Below are positions 39,159-49,590 of a stretch of DNA of 64,000 nucleotides, piece by piece; positions within the stretch are counted from its first letter, which is position 1; the number at the start of each line of letters is the position of its first letter. Both the position numbers and the translations under genes were made by a program. The notes under the pieces were generated by a model. The model worked only from the letters and a program-made list of their open reading frames with translations, was not told where the DNA came from and ran no database searches. The stretch is from Paraburkholderia youngii (GTDB lineage Bacteria > Pseudomonadota > Gammaproteobacteria > Burkholderiales > Burkholderiaceae). Location of the stretch: contig NZ_JAALDK010000003.1 of assembly GCF_013366925.1 (NCBI RefSeq), positions 508,465 to 572,464 on the forward strand, written 5' to 3'.

Positions 39159-39477
39159 ACGACGTGCACGATTCAAATGGAGCAGGTAAGCCCCCATCGA
39201 CCCAGATGGCCTGTCCCGTGTTGTACGCCGCGCCGTCCGACGCGAGAAACGCGACCGTTGCCGCGATCTCTGCGCTTGTGCCCTACCGGTGCATCGGAAC
39301 GCTTTAACGACGCTCTTCGGTAGCGGGAAGACTGTCAATCTGTTGATAATGGCGCCCGCGCGCTGTTTCTTCATGTGCGGCACGACGAGGCGGGTCGGTC
39401 GAGCCACGTTCTGGAAGTATGTGTCGATTCCCTGATGCCACTGCTCATCGGAGAGCTCGAGGAGCGCAGCCCTTGGA
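39159..39477 (-). pseudogene. Short-chain dehydrogenase fragment
   Basis: The minus strand reads GPRAALLELSDEQWHQGIDT, then VVPHMKKQRAGAIIN, and after a gap and frameshift AEIAATVAFLASDGAAYNTG with QAIWVDGG, the middle and end of an SDR (3-oxoacyl-reductase-like). The N-terminal nucleotide-binding part and about 60 central residues, including the catalytic YxxxK, are missing. Its 5' end is fused directly to an AraC-regulator fragment. Confidence 0.75.
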
Positions 39478-40122
39478 CCGTACTCTGCGCTGTTGACGCT
39501 GCTGCCCATCTTGAGACGAAACGCATACACGAACCCCGAGGTCGAGCCGTAGCCCCATCGCGGTACGAGTCACGCCCATCCCGCCGCCGAGCAGTTCGAT
39601 CGCCCTCAACAGCCTGATCCGCCGGCACTACGGCCGCAAGCTCATGCCGGTCTCGCTGACGAACCGCCGTGCCAGCGCACAGGCCGACATGCCCAGCACG
39701 CGCCCCCAATCTTCCGGGCCGCGCGGGTCTGCCGGGTCCGCTTAAAGCGTCTCGCAAAGCGTCGCGAGCGCGCAATCTCTAGGCCATGGCAATGCCGTCG
39801 GGTGTGGCCGGGAACGCCGAAGGTGCTAGAGAATCAGAGCAGTGATCCGACCGGCGTAGCCATCGTCTTGGCGTCACTTCGATGCCTGCCGCTTCAACGA
39901 TCAGTGCCTTCAGCAACGGCGAAACCGCGAACACCATCGGTGTCGTGCCTGCGAGCGCGCCGCCGGTCTCCTCCGTGATCCAGAGACTGCGAAACTGGAC
40001 GCCGAGCCGTCAACCGATCTTGGCCGAAGGCCCGTCGGCAACCATACGGCTTGCTCCGGAGAAATCCCGGGCGAGCCGCCCTCCGATATCACAGTCAACG
40101 CGCCGGATATCGCATAGACCAT
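39478..40122 (-). pseudogene. AraC-family regulator, decayed
   Basis: It has an N-terminal cupin-like part (SGALTVISEGGSPGISPEQA, VWLPTGLR) and a C-terminal AraC helix-turn-helix part (WGRVLGMSACALARRFVSET, RLLRAIELLGGGMGVTRTAM, FVYAFRLKMGSS) in several frames with internal stops. It ends at a chimeric junction with the SDR fragment: the AraC ending YAFRLKMGSS runs straight into SDR codons. Confidence 0.7.
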
Positions 40123-40408
40123 CTAATGCCAGCGATGAGAGAGCTCGGGGAAAAAGTGACGCGCCGGATGAACTGCGCGCGGACCCTGAGCCGCGCAGGC
40201 GGCCTGGCGTCGACCGGAGCCTCGATTATTTTCCAGTTCATACCGCGTGCCCGAGATGTTGGCAGATAATCGACACATGGTGACAAGTAGTCGAAATACG
40301 GCCACGCAGAAACCGTGTTTAATGAATGTCCCACGTACTGAACCGCTACGCGGCCGGCCGCAGACGATAGCCGAGCCATTGCCAACGAATTTCTGGAGTA
40401 TCCGATTT

Positions 40409-41740
40409 ATGGGCCGCCTTGACCGCTACGACCTGCCGCTTTCAACGACTTCCGACCTCGCTGCAGAGCGATACCGAACCGGTGTCGATCTGCTGCTGTC
40501 GTTGTGGCCGGGCGCCGGGGAAGCACTGGACGAGGCGATCGCCGCCGACCCGGATTTCGCCCTCGCGCATGCCGCACGAGCACGCCTGCATGCGATCAGC
40601 GCACAGCCGTCCGAAGCTCGCGCAAAGATTGTCAAGGCGCTCGATCTCGTCGCTAGAAACGGGGCCGAGCGCGAGCGCACCCACGTTGACGCGCTGTCGC
40701 TCGCCATTCATGGACAGTCGGCCAAGGCGCTCGCGGCAGTGCTGGTGCACACGGACCGCTGGCCGCGCGACATCCTCATCCTGTCGATGCCGCTCGGCGC
40801 GTTCGGCCTTTTCGCCTTCTCCGAAATGGCCGACCACGATCAGCGCGCGTCGACCTGTGCGAGCGTCATGCCAAACACTTCGATGCCGACGACTGGTGGT
40901 TCCTCACCTATCGCGGCCGGGCACACGGCGAAAACGGCAACCTTCGGCTCGGACGCACGCTGACGCAACGCGCGCTGCAATTGCGGCGACACAATGTGAA
41001 TGCGGCGCACGCGGTCGCACACGTGTTGTACGAGTCCGGTGCAAACGAAGAGGCGCAGGAGTTCATCACCGGCCGGCTCCCCGAGTACGACAAAACGGGC
41101 GTGCTGCACGGCCACATCGCATGGCATAGCGCGCTCATCGCGCTCGAGCACGGGGACATCGAGCGCGCCCTCGCGGTCTATAACGACCATGTCGCGCCGG
41201 CCTCGTCGCAGGGCACACCGATCAATATTGTTAGCGACACTTCGTCGTTTCTATGGCGCCTGCCTGCGTACGGCCACACAGTTCCGGCGGGAATGTGGGA
41301 CGACGCGGCGAAATACGCGTCGAATTACTTCCAGGACGTGGGCTTGCCGTTCGTTGACTTCCATATGGCGCTGGTAGCCGCGGCGAGCGGCAACGGCGAG
41401 GCTGTCGAGCAACGGGTTGCTGTCCTCCACAAGCTCATCGAGGACGGAAAGCTTCCGGCTGGCCCGGTGGTACCGGCGATCTGCCGCGCGTCGTTGGCCT
41501 TTGCTGAAGAACAGTACGCGCTTGCCGCGGAGATCCTGGCGCCGGTTGCGCGAGAGGTTGTGCGGATCGGCGGAAGCGGCGCGCAGCGCGAAATCGTCGA
41601 AGACATGCTGCTGGTTGCATTGATGCGAAGCCGCGAAGGCTCACGCGATCCTCAACGAACGGCTGCAGCGTCGCCCTTCTCCGCGCGACACGCGCTGGCT
41701 CGATCAGCTGCTCAGTCCCCAGACGTCGCTGACGAATTGA
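40409..41740 (+). pseudogene. Tetratricopeptide-repeat protein, frameshifted
   Basis: It starts MGRLDRYDLPLSTTSDLAAE and contains TPR-like repeats (EALDEAIAADPDFALAHAAR, NAAHAVAHVLYESGANEEAQ, FHMALVAAASGNGEAVEQR). Frameshifts near 40848 and 41640 break a frame of about 440 codons. Similar proteins are often annotated as TPR proteins of unknown role. It is followed at once by a broken MFS transporter. Confidence 0.75.
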
Positions 41741-41744
41741 TGAG

Positions 41745-42690
41745 ATGACGGCTGGAATGCGAAAGCTGGTCGTCGACGGGATAGGTCCGGTCGCCGAGAT
41801 CTCGATCGCGCCACTGTTCGGCACGGCACTGTGGTTCAGCGCGAATAGTACTGCCGGAAACCTGGTGAACATCTTGCACATCAGCGCGGCCGACATCGGC
41901 CGGCTGACGAGCGCGATGCAACTTGGGTTTCATCCTTGGCACCTGCGTCGTTTCGCTGAGCGGCGCCGTCGATCGGATCGCGCGAGCCGAATTTTCGTTT
42001 GCAGCGCGCTCGCCGGAGCATTGTTCAACCTGGGCTTCGCGTGGCTGGCGATGGATCTCGTGAGTGCTGCGCTGTTACGCTTTGGCGTCGGAATCTGCCT
42101 CGCCTGCATCTACCCGATGGGGACGAAGCTGATCATCGGCTGGGCAACCGATCGCACCGGGCAGGCGCTCGCCCAGCTAGTCGGAATTGCTGATTCTCGG
42201 CAGTGCGCTGCGAGCATGTGATGCGCGTGCTTGGCACGGTCTTCCCACGGCAACTGATCATTTCCGCTTCCTCGCTGCTTGCTGTCGGTGGGGCCGCCAT
42301 TGTCGGCGTGCTTGACGATGGACCGCACTCGGTCGTGTCGAGCGGCTCGGCAGGCAAGATGGATACACCGGCGGCATCGCCGCCCTCTGTGCTCGGCGCG
42401 TTTCGCATCGGTGGGTTCTGGGCCGCGACGCTGGGCTATTTCGGGCATATGTGAGAGCTCTACGCGTTCTGGACTGAGGTGCCGCTGCTCATTTCCCACA
42501 CGTCGTTGGCAACCGGCTTTCCGGGGATCAGTGTTTCGGCGATGCGACTCGCCGTGACCGGCATTGGCGCATTGAGCTCCATGCGGAGCGGTGTAGCGTC
42601 GCGTTACCTTTGCAGTGCAAAAGTGGCGACATGTGCACTAGTGGTATCTGGACATGCAACGAGGTTTTGTGACCGCTGGGAACCCGATCC
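41745..42690 (+). pseudogene. MFS transporter, decayed
   Basis: Membrane segments of a major-facilitator protein are readable in several frames: PVAEISIAPLFGTALWFSAN, GALFNLGFAWLAMDLVSAAL, GVGICLACIYPMGTKLIIGW, SVLGAFRIGGFWAATLGYFG. Lesions include frameshifts near 41925 and 42190 and a TGA at 42452. The sequence stays recognisable to about 42690. It is non-functional. Confidence 0.75.
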
Positions 42691-43385
42691 GACGCCGCAG
42701 CGACCGGACGAAAAGCCGACAAGTCGGACAGCTCGCCGTAGCTGCGGACATTTTTGAGGATCGACCGGTTCGGTTTCTATCGAGGAACAGCGATTCCGGA
42801 TAGATTTTGTGCAACCCACGGGGAGTCAAAAGCAGAGGTAGCAAAATTCGGGCAGGCCATAGATTTCAGAATTGCTTTGACATCTCATCTGGCCCTCACC
42901 TACCGGTGAGACAGATTGCAGGTCCATTTTCAGGCGAAGCAAATCTTTCATTTTGCGAATGGTCATCCGGTGCGCCGGCGTCGTCGGTGTCCCCAAAAAG
43001 TAGCCACCATAACCGACGGCCGATGGAGCCGTCCACAGTACCGCTGAACGAAACCGCGCCTTTCGTATCGAACATGCATTTCGGTGAGGTGAACGGCGGT
43101 CTCGGAGCGCCTTTCACTGATCGTGGAATCCCTCGAAACCGTTCGACTTCAAGCGAAACGGCTATTCACTTTCCTCCGGAAATCCAGTTTGACTTTGACC
43201 GAAATCCGTGTTTGGCTTCGCCGAAATACGCACTCTCCCCGCTTAGCAAAGGTAGACGGGACTTGTGTACCGTCCTCGGTTGTTTGGAGTCGATATCGGC
43301 AAGCGTGATCGCGGCTCACGGCGACGTCTGTATCGGTCGAACGAAAAACGCGGCCACCATGTCGGAGACAACCATCGTTAGGTTT
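42691..43385. other. Non-coding stretch of 0.7 kb
   Basis: A 195-codon open frame on the plus strand has no signal, domain or start site, and its composition looks non-coding. Short CCGAAATCCG-like motifs recur, as in non-coding tails of some insertion sequences, but no element could be delimited. Confidence 0.4.
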
Positions 43386-43414
43386 GCCTGAACGGACAGG
43401 ATGTCCGTTCAGGC
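43386..43414 (-). terminator. Hairpin downstream of PHB depolymerase gene
   Basis: GCCTGAACGGAC-AGGAT-GTCCGTTCAGGC forms a perfect 12-bp stem with a 5-base loop, 21 bases past the stop of the depolymerase gene. It lacks a T run, so it may be an intrinsic terminator of low efficiency or an mRNA-end stabiliser. Confidence 0.55.
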
Positions 43415-43435
43415 GTTCATCAAACGCGTCCCGTA

Positions 43436-44902
43436 TTACGGACAATTGCCGATGACATAGTATCCGGCAGACGTCTGCGCCAGCGTGTTCGAATAAAAGA
43501 CGTTGTCCAGCCCCATACTCTGGTTCGACCCGTTCGCATAGGCCGTGCCGCCGGAATCATGCGCACGGCTCGCTTGTACATGTGCATAGTTAGTGGCCGT
43601 CGTCTCGGTGCACACGAAGCTCGATTGCGTCGTCGCCGAGACTGACGACGATTGGGCGCTCTCACCCGCATTTGGATCGATTTCGGTCACGGTGTAGGAA
43701 TAGGTCGTCCCAGCGATCAACCCTGAATCGGTATAGCTGGCAGATGCGGACGAGCCCACCTTGCTTCCGTTGCGATAGACGTTGTAGCTGGTGGCATTTG
43801 CAACGGCATTCCACGAGAGAGAAACGGTCGTCTGTGTTGTCCCCGACACTGCGAGGCCGCTCGGTGCAGAGCCTGACGGTGCAGGCCCCGACACCGCGCG
43901 GAGGTTATTCCTGGCCCAATAGTCCATCAGGAATGCCGGATAGTTGATGTGGGTTGCATCCACGTAGTTCGCGTTGTTGCCGCCGGTTCCGGCCGGCCAT
44001 GCGTGCGACATGCCGGAAACTGAGATCTCGTGCGTCCGAACCTTTCCGCTGCTGTCGGAATACGGCGTGTTCGTTCCGCCGCCCGGAATCGTCACCTTCG
44101 CCCCTTGGGTAAAGGTGCCGCCGTAGAGGATTCGAAAAGTGGCAGTGTCGAGTGGGCCGTACGCCTGCGCGACCGTGTAATCCGATGTCCCCCAGACCGC
44201 GCCGGCGATCTGCGTTGAGAATTTGCCGACGTTCGATCCTGCCCATGCCCTGCACTGGTTCGCCGCGGTCGTAGCCGTATAGCCGCTTGGCACATCACCG
44301 ATCTGCGCCGTGGTCGTTCCAGGCGGCGGCCCGGCATTGATACCGATTCCGGCGAAGATGTCGGGGGCAATGCAACCCAGCACCATCGTCATGCCACCGC
44401 CCGAGGAGAGGCCCGCGACGTACACCTGATTGGGGTCGATCGCGTACTGCGAATTGGAAACAAAGCGGTTCACTAGATCCAGCAGCACGCCGACATGCCC
44501 GGTACTGCGGCTCGGGGACGTGTTCGCATAATCCCAGCAGTGGTTGCTATAAACGTTGCCGGTTGCGTTCGGCGCCAGAATGATCGCGCCGTACTGATCT
44601 GCAATTGCTTTCCAGTTGAAACCGGCCGCACTGCTGCTGTTGATCACGTCGCCGGACGCGGTCTGCAGGCAACCGTGCAGCACCAGTATCAGCGCCCGCT
44701 GGCCATTGGGAGTGGTGGGCTGGCTCGCCGGCCAATAGTAATAGCCGGTCAGGTTGCCGCCATTCACCGAATCTGTGGCCCAGATCTGCTGCCCACTCCA
44801 GGTTCCGGGTCCGGGCGTGACCGCGGCCAACGCTGGAGTCGTCGCCAGCGCGACGAAGAAGCCAACAATCCATCGTCTTTGGGGTCGTGAGAGCGGTTGC
44901 AT
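43436..44902 (-). CDS. phaZ: Secreted esterase-type poly(3-hydroxybutyrate) depolymerase
   Basis: The intact protein has 488 residues from MQPLSRPQRRW; AAAGGAGACG precedes this ATG, which favours it over the outer ATG at 44944. The signal peptide ends ALAAVTP. The catalytic alpha/beta-hydrolase domain shows the oxyanion region LHGCLQT, the lipase box GLSSGG (Ser166) and the His region SGMSHAWPAG. A fibronectin type III domain follows (PSGLAVSGTTQTTVSLSWNA), then a Cys-containing C-terminal segment, probably substrate-binding. It degrades extracellular PHB granules to hydroxybutyrate units. It is divergent from a sigma-54 activator. Confidence 0.88.
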   Translation of the reverse strand: MQPLSRPQRRWIVGFFVALATTPALAAVTPGPGTWSGQQIWATDSVNGGNLTGYYYWPASQPTTPNGQRALILVLHGCLQTASGDVINSSSAAGFNWKAIADQYGAIILAPNATGNVYSNHCWDYANTSPSRSTGHVGVLLDLVNRFVSNSQYAIDPNQVYVAGLSSGGGMTMVLGCIAPDIFAGIGINAGPPPGTTTAQIGDVPSGYTATTAANQCRAWAGSNVGKFSTQIAGAVWGTSDYTVAQAYGPLDTATFRILYGGTFTQGAKVTIPGGGTNTPYSDSSGKVRTHEISVSGMSHAWPAGTGGNNANYVDATHINYPAFLMDYWARNNLRAVSGPAPSGSAPSGLAVSGTTQTTVSLSWNAVANATSYNVYRNGSKVGSSASASYTDSGLIAGTTYSYTVTEIDPNAGESAQSSSVSATTQSSFVCTETTATNYAHVQASRAHDSGGTAYANGSNQSMGLDNVFYSNTLAQTSAGYYVIGNCP

Positions 44903-45361
44903 AACGTCTCCTTTAGTTGTATTGATACTGCTGTCGAGAGGCAAGCCCCCCGGGACGTGTTGGTCTATTTAGACTCGATGGGATGATTGGTTCGCGATGC
45001 GAAGTGACAATTCGCCATCTTCGTCGAGAAGCAAACGGACAGAACCGCCGTCCCTGGCACCGCCGCGAACCACAAGCAGCATCCATGCCCATTGTGGATA
45101 CGGCATCGCGCCAGCGCAGCCACTAACCGTCGGGCACGGCGCGTCCCTTCCTTTTCCGCCACCCCTATTCAGTCCGACATTGAGGAATCCACACTTCATT
45201 TCCGGAAATGCGCTAGCACCAGCCACGGAACTGCATTGGTAGGGGAAATCCCACTCCCGCACGGATCCACAACTTGAGACACTGCTCGCCTTCGTCTCTG
45301 GTCCGAGACGGTTCATAGCAAACTGGACCAGGCGGCGCTGTCACACGAGGAGAAGATCCGA
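44903..45361. promoter_or_regulatory. Divergent intergenic region between phaZ and sigma-54 regulator
   Basis: It is 459 bases and must contain both promoters. No good -24/-12 sequence was found towards phaZ. GAGGAGAAG precedes the regulator start by six bases. No other gene is supported. Confidence 0.4.
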
Positions 45362-46810
45362 ATGGCAACCGAGGTCGGCACAATCCTGAGCGACTACAGC
45401 TATGTCTGGGGGCGCGCAGTGAGTTCGCTCTTCGACACCCTCATAAATTCAAGCGAGGGCACCCTGATCGTCGACCGACAGGCCAAAGTCGTCTGGATCA
45501 GTGAGAAATATGCTGCTCACTTCGGCTTTGCCGATCCCAAGATTGCAATTGGTCTCGATTGCGAGACCGTTGTCCCAAACAGCCTCATGCGAGAAGTCGT
45601 CAAAACAGGAAAGCCCATTCTGCTCGACATACTTGAAACCGAGCGCGAACCTTTCATTGTGACGAGATTGCCACTGAAGGATGACAACGGCGCCACCATA
45701 GGCGCCATCGGCTTTGCCCTCTTTGGAAAATTGAAAGCACTCACACCGCTCTTTAGCCGGTACTCGCGCTTGCAAGCAGAGCTCATCGCGACGCGACACG
45801 CGTTAGCACACACACGACGGGCCCGATATAGCCTGTCGAATTTCGTCGGCACGAGCCCTGCCAGCATGGAAGTGAAGCGCCTCGCGCTACGCGCAGCCCA
45901 GGTCGATTTTCCCGTCCTTTTACTCGGTGAAACGGGTACCGGTAAGGAATTGATCGCGCACGCGATACATGGGGAATCGGCACGCGCCGACAAGCCATTT
46001 GTCGCCGTGAATGTCGCGGCAATTCCCGATTCGCTGCTCGAAGTCGAGCTGTTCGGCGCCGCCGCAGGCGCGTACACCGGCGCCGATCGCAAGGGCCGCT
46101 TGGGTAAGTTCGAACTGGCTAGCGACGGCTCGCTTTTCCTGGATGAGATCGGAGACATGCCGCTTTCGCTCCAGAGCAAGCTCCTACGCGTGCTGCAGGA
46201 AAAGGAATTCGAGCCACTTGGCTCGAATCGCGTGGTAGCGACCAATGCGAGAATCATTGCAGCGACTTCCGTCGCGCTTCCCGAGCTCGTCGCCGCCCGC
46301 CGCTTCCGCGCCGACCTCTACTATCGGCTTAACGTGCTCGTCATCCGAACACCGCCGTTGAGAAAGCGTGCGCACGATATCGCCGCACTTTCGGACATGA
46401 TCCTCGATGAGTTGGTGGCACACCACCATATCGGCCGCCCAGAACTCAGTGAAGATGCACTACAATTGCTTCGTGAGCACGCGTGGCCGGGCAATGTGCG
46501 TGAATTGCGCAATACGCTCGAGCGGGCCGTGATATTTTCTGATCAACAGTGCATCGACGCCAACTTGCTGGTTGCGTTCGTCAACGACATCGACGCGACG
46601 CTCTCCGATCCAGAATTTGCCCGCGAACACGGTGAGGCCCGTGACGCGGATATCAATGAAGCAAGTTACGAGAACGCGATGCGGATGTTCGAGAAACGGT
46701 TTCTCGGTGCCGCACTGCGATCCGAGGGCGGATGCGTATCAAAGGCGGCCGCACGGATCGGGATCGGACGCGCGACCTTCTACAAGAAAATGGCCGCGCT
46801 CGGGATCTGA
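45362..46810 (+). CDS. Sigma-54-dependent enhancer-binding transcriptional regulator
   Basis: The intact protein has 482 residues. It has an N-terminal PAS-like sensor domain (LIVDRQAKVVWISEKYAAHF, about residues 28-125) and a central AAA+ domain with Walker A GETGTGKE (189-196). The sigma-54 contact loop is GAYTGA (236-241, the Phe-to-Tyr form of GAFTGA), and Walker B is LFLDEIGDM. A Fis-type C-terminal HTH (SKAAARIGIGRATFYKKMAA) ends the protein. There is no receiver domain, so it probably senses a small molecule or redox state. It is a candidate regulator of the divergent PHB depolymerase (inference from position). Confidence 0.92.
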   Translation: MATEVGTILSDYSYVWGRAVSSLFDTLINSSEGTLIVDRQAKVVWISEKYAAHFGFADPKIAIGLDCETVVPNSLMREVVKTGKPILLDILETEREPFIVTRLPLKDDNGATIGAIGFALFGKLKALTPLFSRYSRLQAELIATRHALAHTRRARYSLSNFVGTSPASMEVKRLALRAAQVDFPVLLLGETGTGKELIAHAIHGESARADKPFVAVNVAAIPDSLLEVELFGAAAGAYTGADRKGRLGKFELASDGSLFLDEIGDMPLSLQSKLLRVLQEKEFEPLGSNRVVATNARIIAATSVALPELVAARRFRADLYYRLNVLVIRTPPLRKRAHDIAALSDMILDELVAHHHIGRPELSEDALQLLREHAWPGNVRELRNTLERAVIFSDQQCIDANLLVAFVNDIDATLSDPEFAREHGEARDADINEASYENAMRMFEKRFLGAALRSEGGCVSKAAARIGIGRATFYKKMAALGI

Positions 46811-47133
46811 CGTCGATCGACGCTAGCCGCTCCGTGCGTGCCTGCCGAGCCATTCCAGTGAAGCTCCCAACGCACGTCGCGATGTCATGCATCGGCGATT
46901 TCCCGAGCCATGTGCGTCCATTCGTGGAGAGGGCGTCTCCTGCCGGAGACGCCCGGGTTCCGCTTTACGAGACTTGCGCTCGCAGAGCGGTCTGCCGCCA
47001 TAAACGCCGACCGGCGTTGCATCATGGTTCGGACAATGGGAAATCGCTCGCCAACGAAGTCCAACACAAACAATGCGGCGAACGGAGACGCGCATGATCC
47101 ACGGTCCGGCGACCGCCCTGCAACGCCATCCTT
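46811..47133. other. Non-coding stretch before a Tn21-type end
   Basis: Open frames on both strands overlap without family features. Nothing else is supported up to the inverted repeat at 47134. Confidence 0.4.
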
Positions 47134-47171
47134 GGGGTCGCTTCAGGAAACGGAAAATAAAGCACTACAAG
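47134..47171 (+). repeat. Tn21-subfamily terminal inverted repeat (left)
   Basis: It begins GGGGTCGCTTCAGGAAACGG and continues AAAATAAAGCAC, very close to the known Tn21/Tn501 end. The last few positions diverge from the family. It points rightwards, towards the Tn21-like transposase at 50403-53392, and pairs with 60856-60893. Confidence 0.8.
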
Positions 47172-47484
47172 GGCTTCCCCGCTCATCGCAAGTATCAAGC
47201 GTGGTTTTTGTCTTTCTGACTGCAAGGCCGTCGGTGCGCGTGAGAAGGTGAAGGACTGCGGCACTACAACCGGTCATGTTAGGCCAATGGCCTAGACCCT
47301 GATGAAAGACGCGCGCGGGGGCCTCGCTCGTTTATCGGGAAAGAAAATCCCCCGTGCTTTGTCAGGCATGCCCCGCGCGGGTCCAACCCGCTTCACATCA
47401 CCGCTGGCAGTGCAAAGTGATCTTTATCCAATCATTGCTAGCATCCGTGGTGGCGAGGGGGTATCAGTTTGGGCGCTACACCCT
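47172..47484. other. Non-coding stretch
   Basis: It probably includes the left end of the IS110 element. No gene is supported. Confidence 0.35.
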
Positions 47485-48510
47485 TTACGCAGCAACCGGC
47501 TCGTGCTGGAAATCATCGCCGTATTTCAGCATCGCCCACGCCATCCTCGCGTTCTTCGCGGCAATCGCGACGGCAGCACGCCAATATCCGCGGCGCTCAA
47601 CAAGGGTTCGCACCCACCGGCTGATGCGGTCCTGCTTCTCACCGAGATTCGCGATAACTGCGCGCGCACCGTTCACCAGCAGATAGCGAAGGTAAGCGTC
47701 GCCCGCCTTGGTGATGCCGCCAAGCCGCGCTTTGCCGCCACTGCTGTATTGACCCGGCGTGAGTCCGAGCCAGGCTGCAACCTGGCGGCCATTCCTGAAA
47801 TCACGCCCGGCACCGATGCTTGCGAGCAGTGCGCTCGCGGTGGTCGGACCAATGCCGCGTAGTTGCATGAGTCGCTAGCTGCGATCGTCGTTGCGTGCGA
47901 TTTCGCCGATCGCGCGGTCGTATTCCACGAGCCGGTCCTCAACGTTGCCGGCGTGCTCGAGCAAATCGCTGATGCAACGTCGTGCCCAGCCCGGCAACGC
48001 ATCCAGATGGGGCGTGATCTCTCGTCGCAAGCGCTCCGGGCTCTGCGGCAGTACGACGCCGAATTCGGCAAGCAGCCCGCGCATCCGGTTGTAGATCGCA
48101 GTCCGCTCTTCGACGAACCCCTGCCGGGTTCGGTGCAGGCAAAGCGTCGCCTGTTGATGTTCGTCTTTCAGCGGCACGAAACGCATGCTCGGTCGCGTCA
48201 CCGCTTCGTAGATCGCAGCAGCATCCGCTGCGTCATTCTTGCCGCGCTTGCCCGACATGCGATAAGGCGCAACGAGTTTGGGTGCCATCAGTTTGACAGT
48301 ATGGCCGTGCTGCTGGAACGCGCGGGCCCAATGATGTGCACCGGAACACGCTTCCATGCCGATCAGACACGGCGGTAATTGCGCGATCAAGGTCACCAGC
48401 TGATCCCGTGAGACCCGCGGCTTGACCAGCGTTGGTTTGCCGGCTTCGTTCACGCCGTGTACGGCGAAGACATTCTTGGCAAGGTCGATTCCGATGGTCA
48501 CAATAGACAT
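47485..48510 (-). pseudogene. IS110-family transposase with an in-frame stop
   Basis: It starts MSIVTIGIDLAKNVFAVHGV at 48510 and has the DEDD domain (PCLIGMEACSGAHHWARAFQ, GKRGKNDAADAAAIYEAV) and the C-terminal Transposase_20 domain (LRGIGPTTASALLASIGAGR, AAWLGLTPGQYSSGGKARLG). A TAG at 47875-47877 lies between NDDRS and RLMQLRGIG in one otherwise open frame. The element may have been active until recently. A fragment of a related transposase is at 21108. Confidence 0.88.
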
Positions 48511-48725
48511 GGACTTCCCCTCTTGTTGGTGTTGGTGAAGGTCGAGAACTTCATCATGGCACGTTGATGCCGATTCGCGGCTTCCGCCGCAGCCTCGGGA
48601 CGGGGAAGTCCCTTTCATTCGTTTAGTCTGAGCCAGGGGCGGCGAACCCGACCAAGCGCAAAGGGAAATTGCTGCGTCGCAGCGTCGCAAGTGAAGTACA
48701 AACGGGGCTCGGGATTTCGCGCGAA

Positions 48726-49240
48726 CTAGCGTTCTTCGCCTGTAACGAACGGGATGACACCCAGCCGGAAGGCTTCTTCCTGCAAATTGCGCGGGATGCG
48801 GCGCGCGTCGACGATCATGCCATTTCGATAAGCCAGACGAGCGGATTTCTGTCGAGCTGACTGGGAAGTGACCAGCGAGGATCGAGCTGGCCGACCTTCA
48901 GAAGGTTCAGAATTGCTCCTGAGCGGGCCGAACCGGTCTGGGCGCTTAGCCCGAAATGCTGGCACAGTGCATCGGCGCGCATGTGGGGTTTCTGGGACTT
49001 GTCGAAAAGGAAGTTGACTCTCCCGATCGCGTAGGCCACGCCGCAGGCCCAGGAGCGCGCAGGACCGGTAACCAGTGGCGATGGCCGCTTGCGGCACAGG
49101 GTGGCAACGAGACGTCGGCAGAGGTCGCGGTATTCATCCGTCAGGTGTTGCGCACAAAAGGCGTCGGTAAGCGCAATGATCTCGTCATACCGGTCTTGCA
49201 TGGCGGCTGGCACCCGCTCGCCGCGAAAGGTTGGCTTCAT
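48726..49240 (-). pseudogene. DUF6398-type protein, frameshifted near its end
   Basis: It encodes MKPTFRGERVPAAMQDRYDE, SWACGVAYAIGRVNFLFDKS and DALCQHFGLSAQTGSARSGA, resembling the DUF6398 family of unknown function. After NPLVWLIEM the frame shifts by a small deletion. The tail MIVDARRIPRNLQEEAFRLG continues to 48726 in another frame. It lies in a run of three minus-strand genes between an IS110 element and a Tn21-like transposase. Confidence 0.65.
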
Positions 49241-49261
49241 GGGATTCGCGATCCGTATGCG

Positions 49262-49562
49262 TCAGTTGCCCAGTTCGGCGAGCCCAAGAACATCGCCCTC
49301 CCGCTCGATCAGGCGCAGCCACGTGTCCAGTTTCTCGCTGCTGCCGTAGTCCCAGGTATGCCACGAGAAGGTGATACATGGTGCAGCGCAAATCATCACG
49401 TTCCCCCTGACAGCGTCGGGCATGGCGATGCAGATCCTCGATGGCAAGCCCAAGTTTCTCGCCGACATACGACAGCGGTATGCCGTCACGATCCTGTCGC
49501 GACGTGTACGCTGGGCCGTTGGCGTTCAGGGGAAGATCTGCATCATCTGGAATCTGGGGCAT
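49262..49562 (-). pseudogene. Unknown gene, probably frameshifted
   Basis: It starts MPQIPDDADLPLNANGPAYT at 49562. After about 60 codons two frames compete, one giving YHLLVAYLGLRQQRE and the other EKLDTWLRLIEREGDVLGLA with a stop at 49262. A one-base indel near 49380 is the simplest explanation. No family is recognised. It lies between the DUF6398 and SEC-C genes on the same strand. Confidence 0.4.
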
Positions 49563-49590
49563 TGCGTGTCTCCGTTGCTGTGCTGCCTGA

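Noticed and set aside
42807..43391. A 195-codon open frame on the plus strand
   Set aside because: No ribosome site, no family features and non-coding-like composition; it overlaps short repeated motifs. Treated as non-coding.
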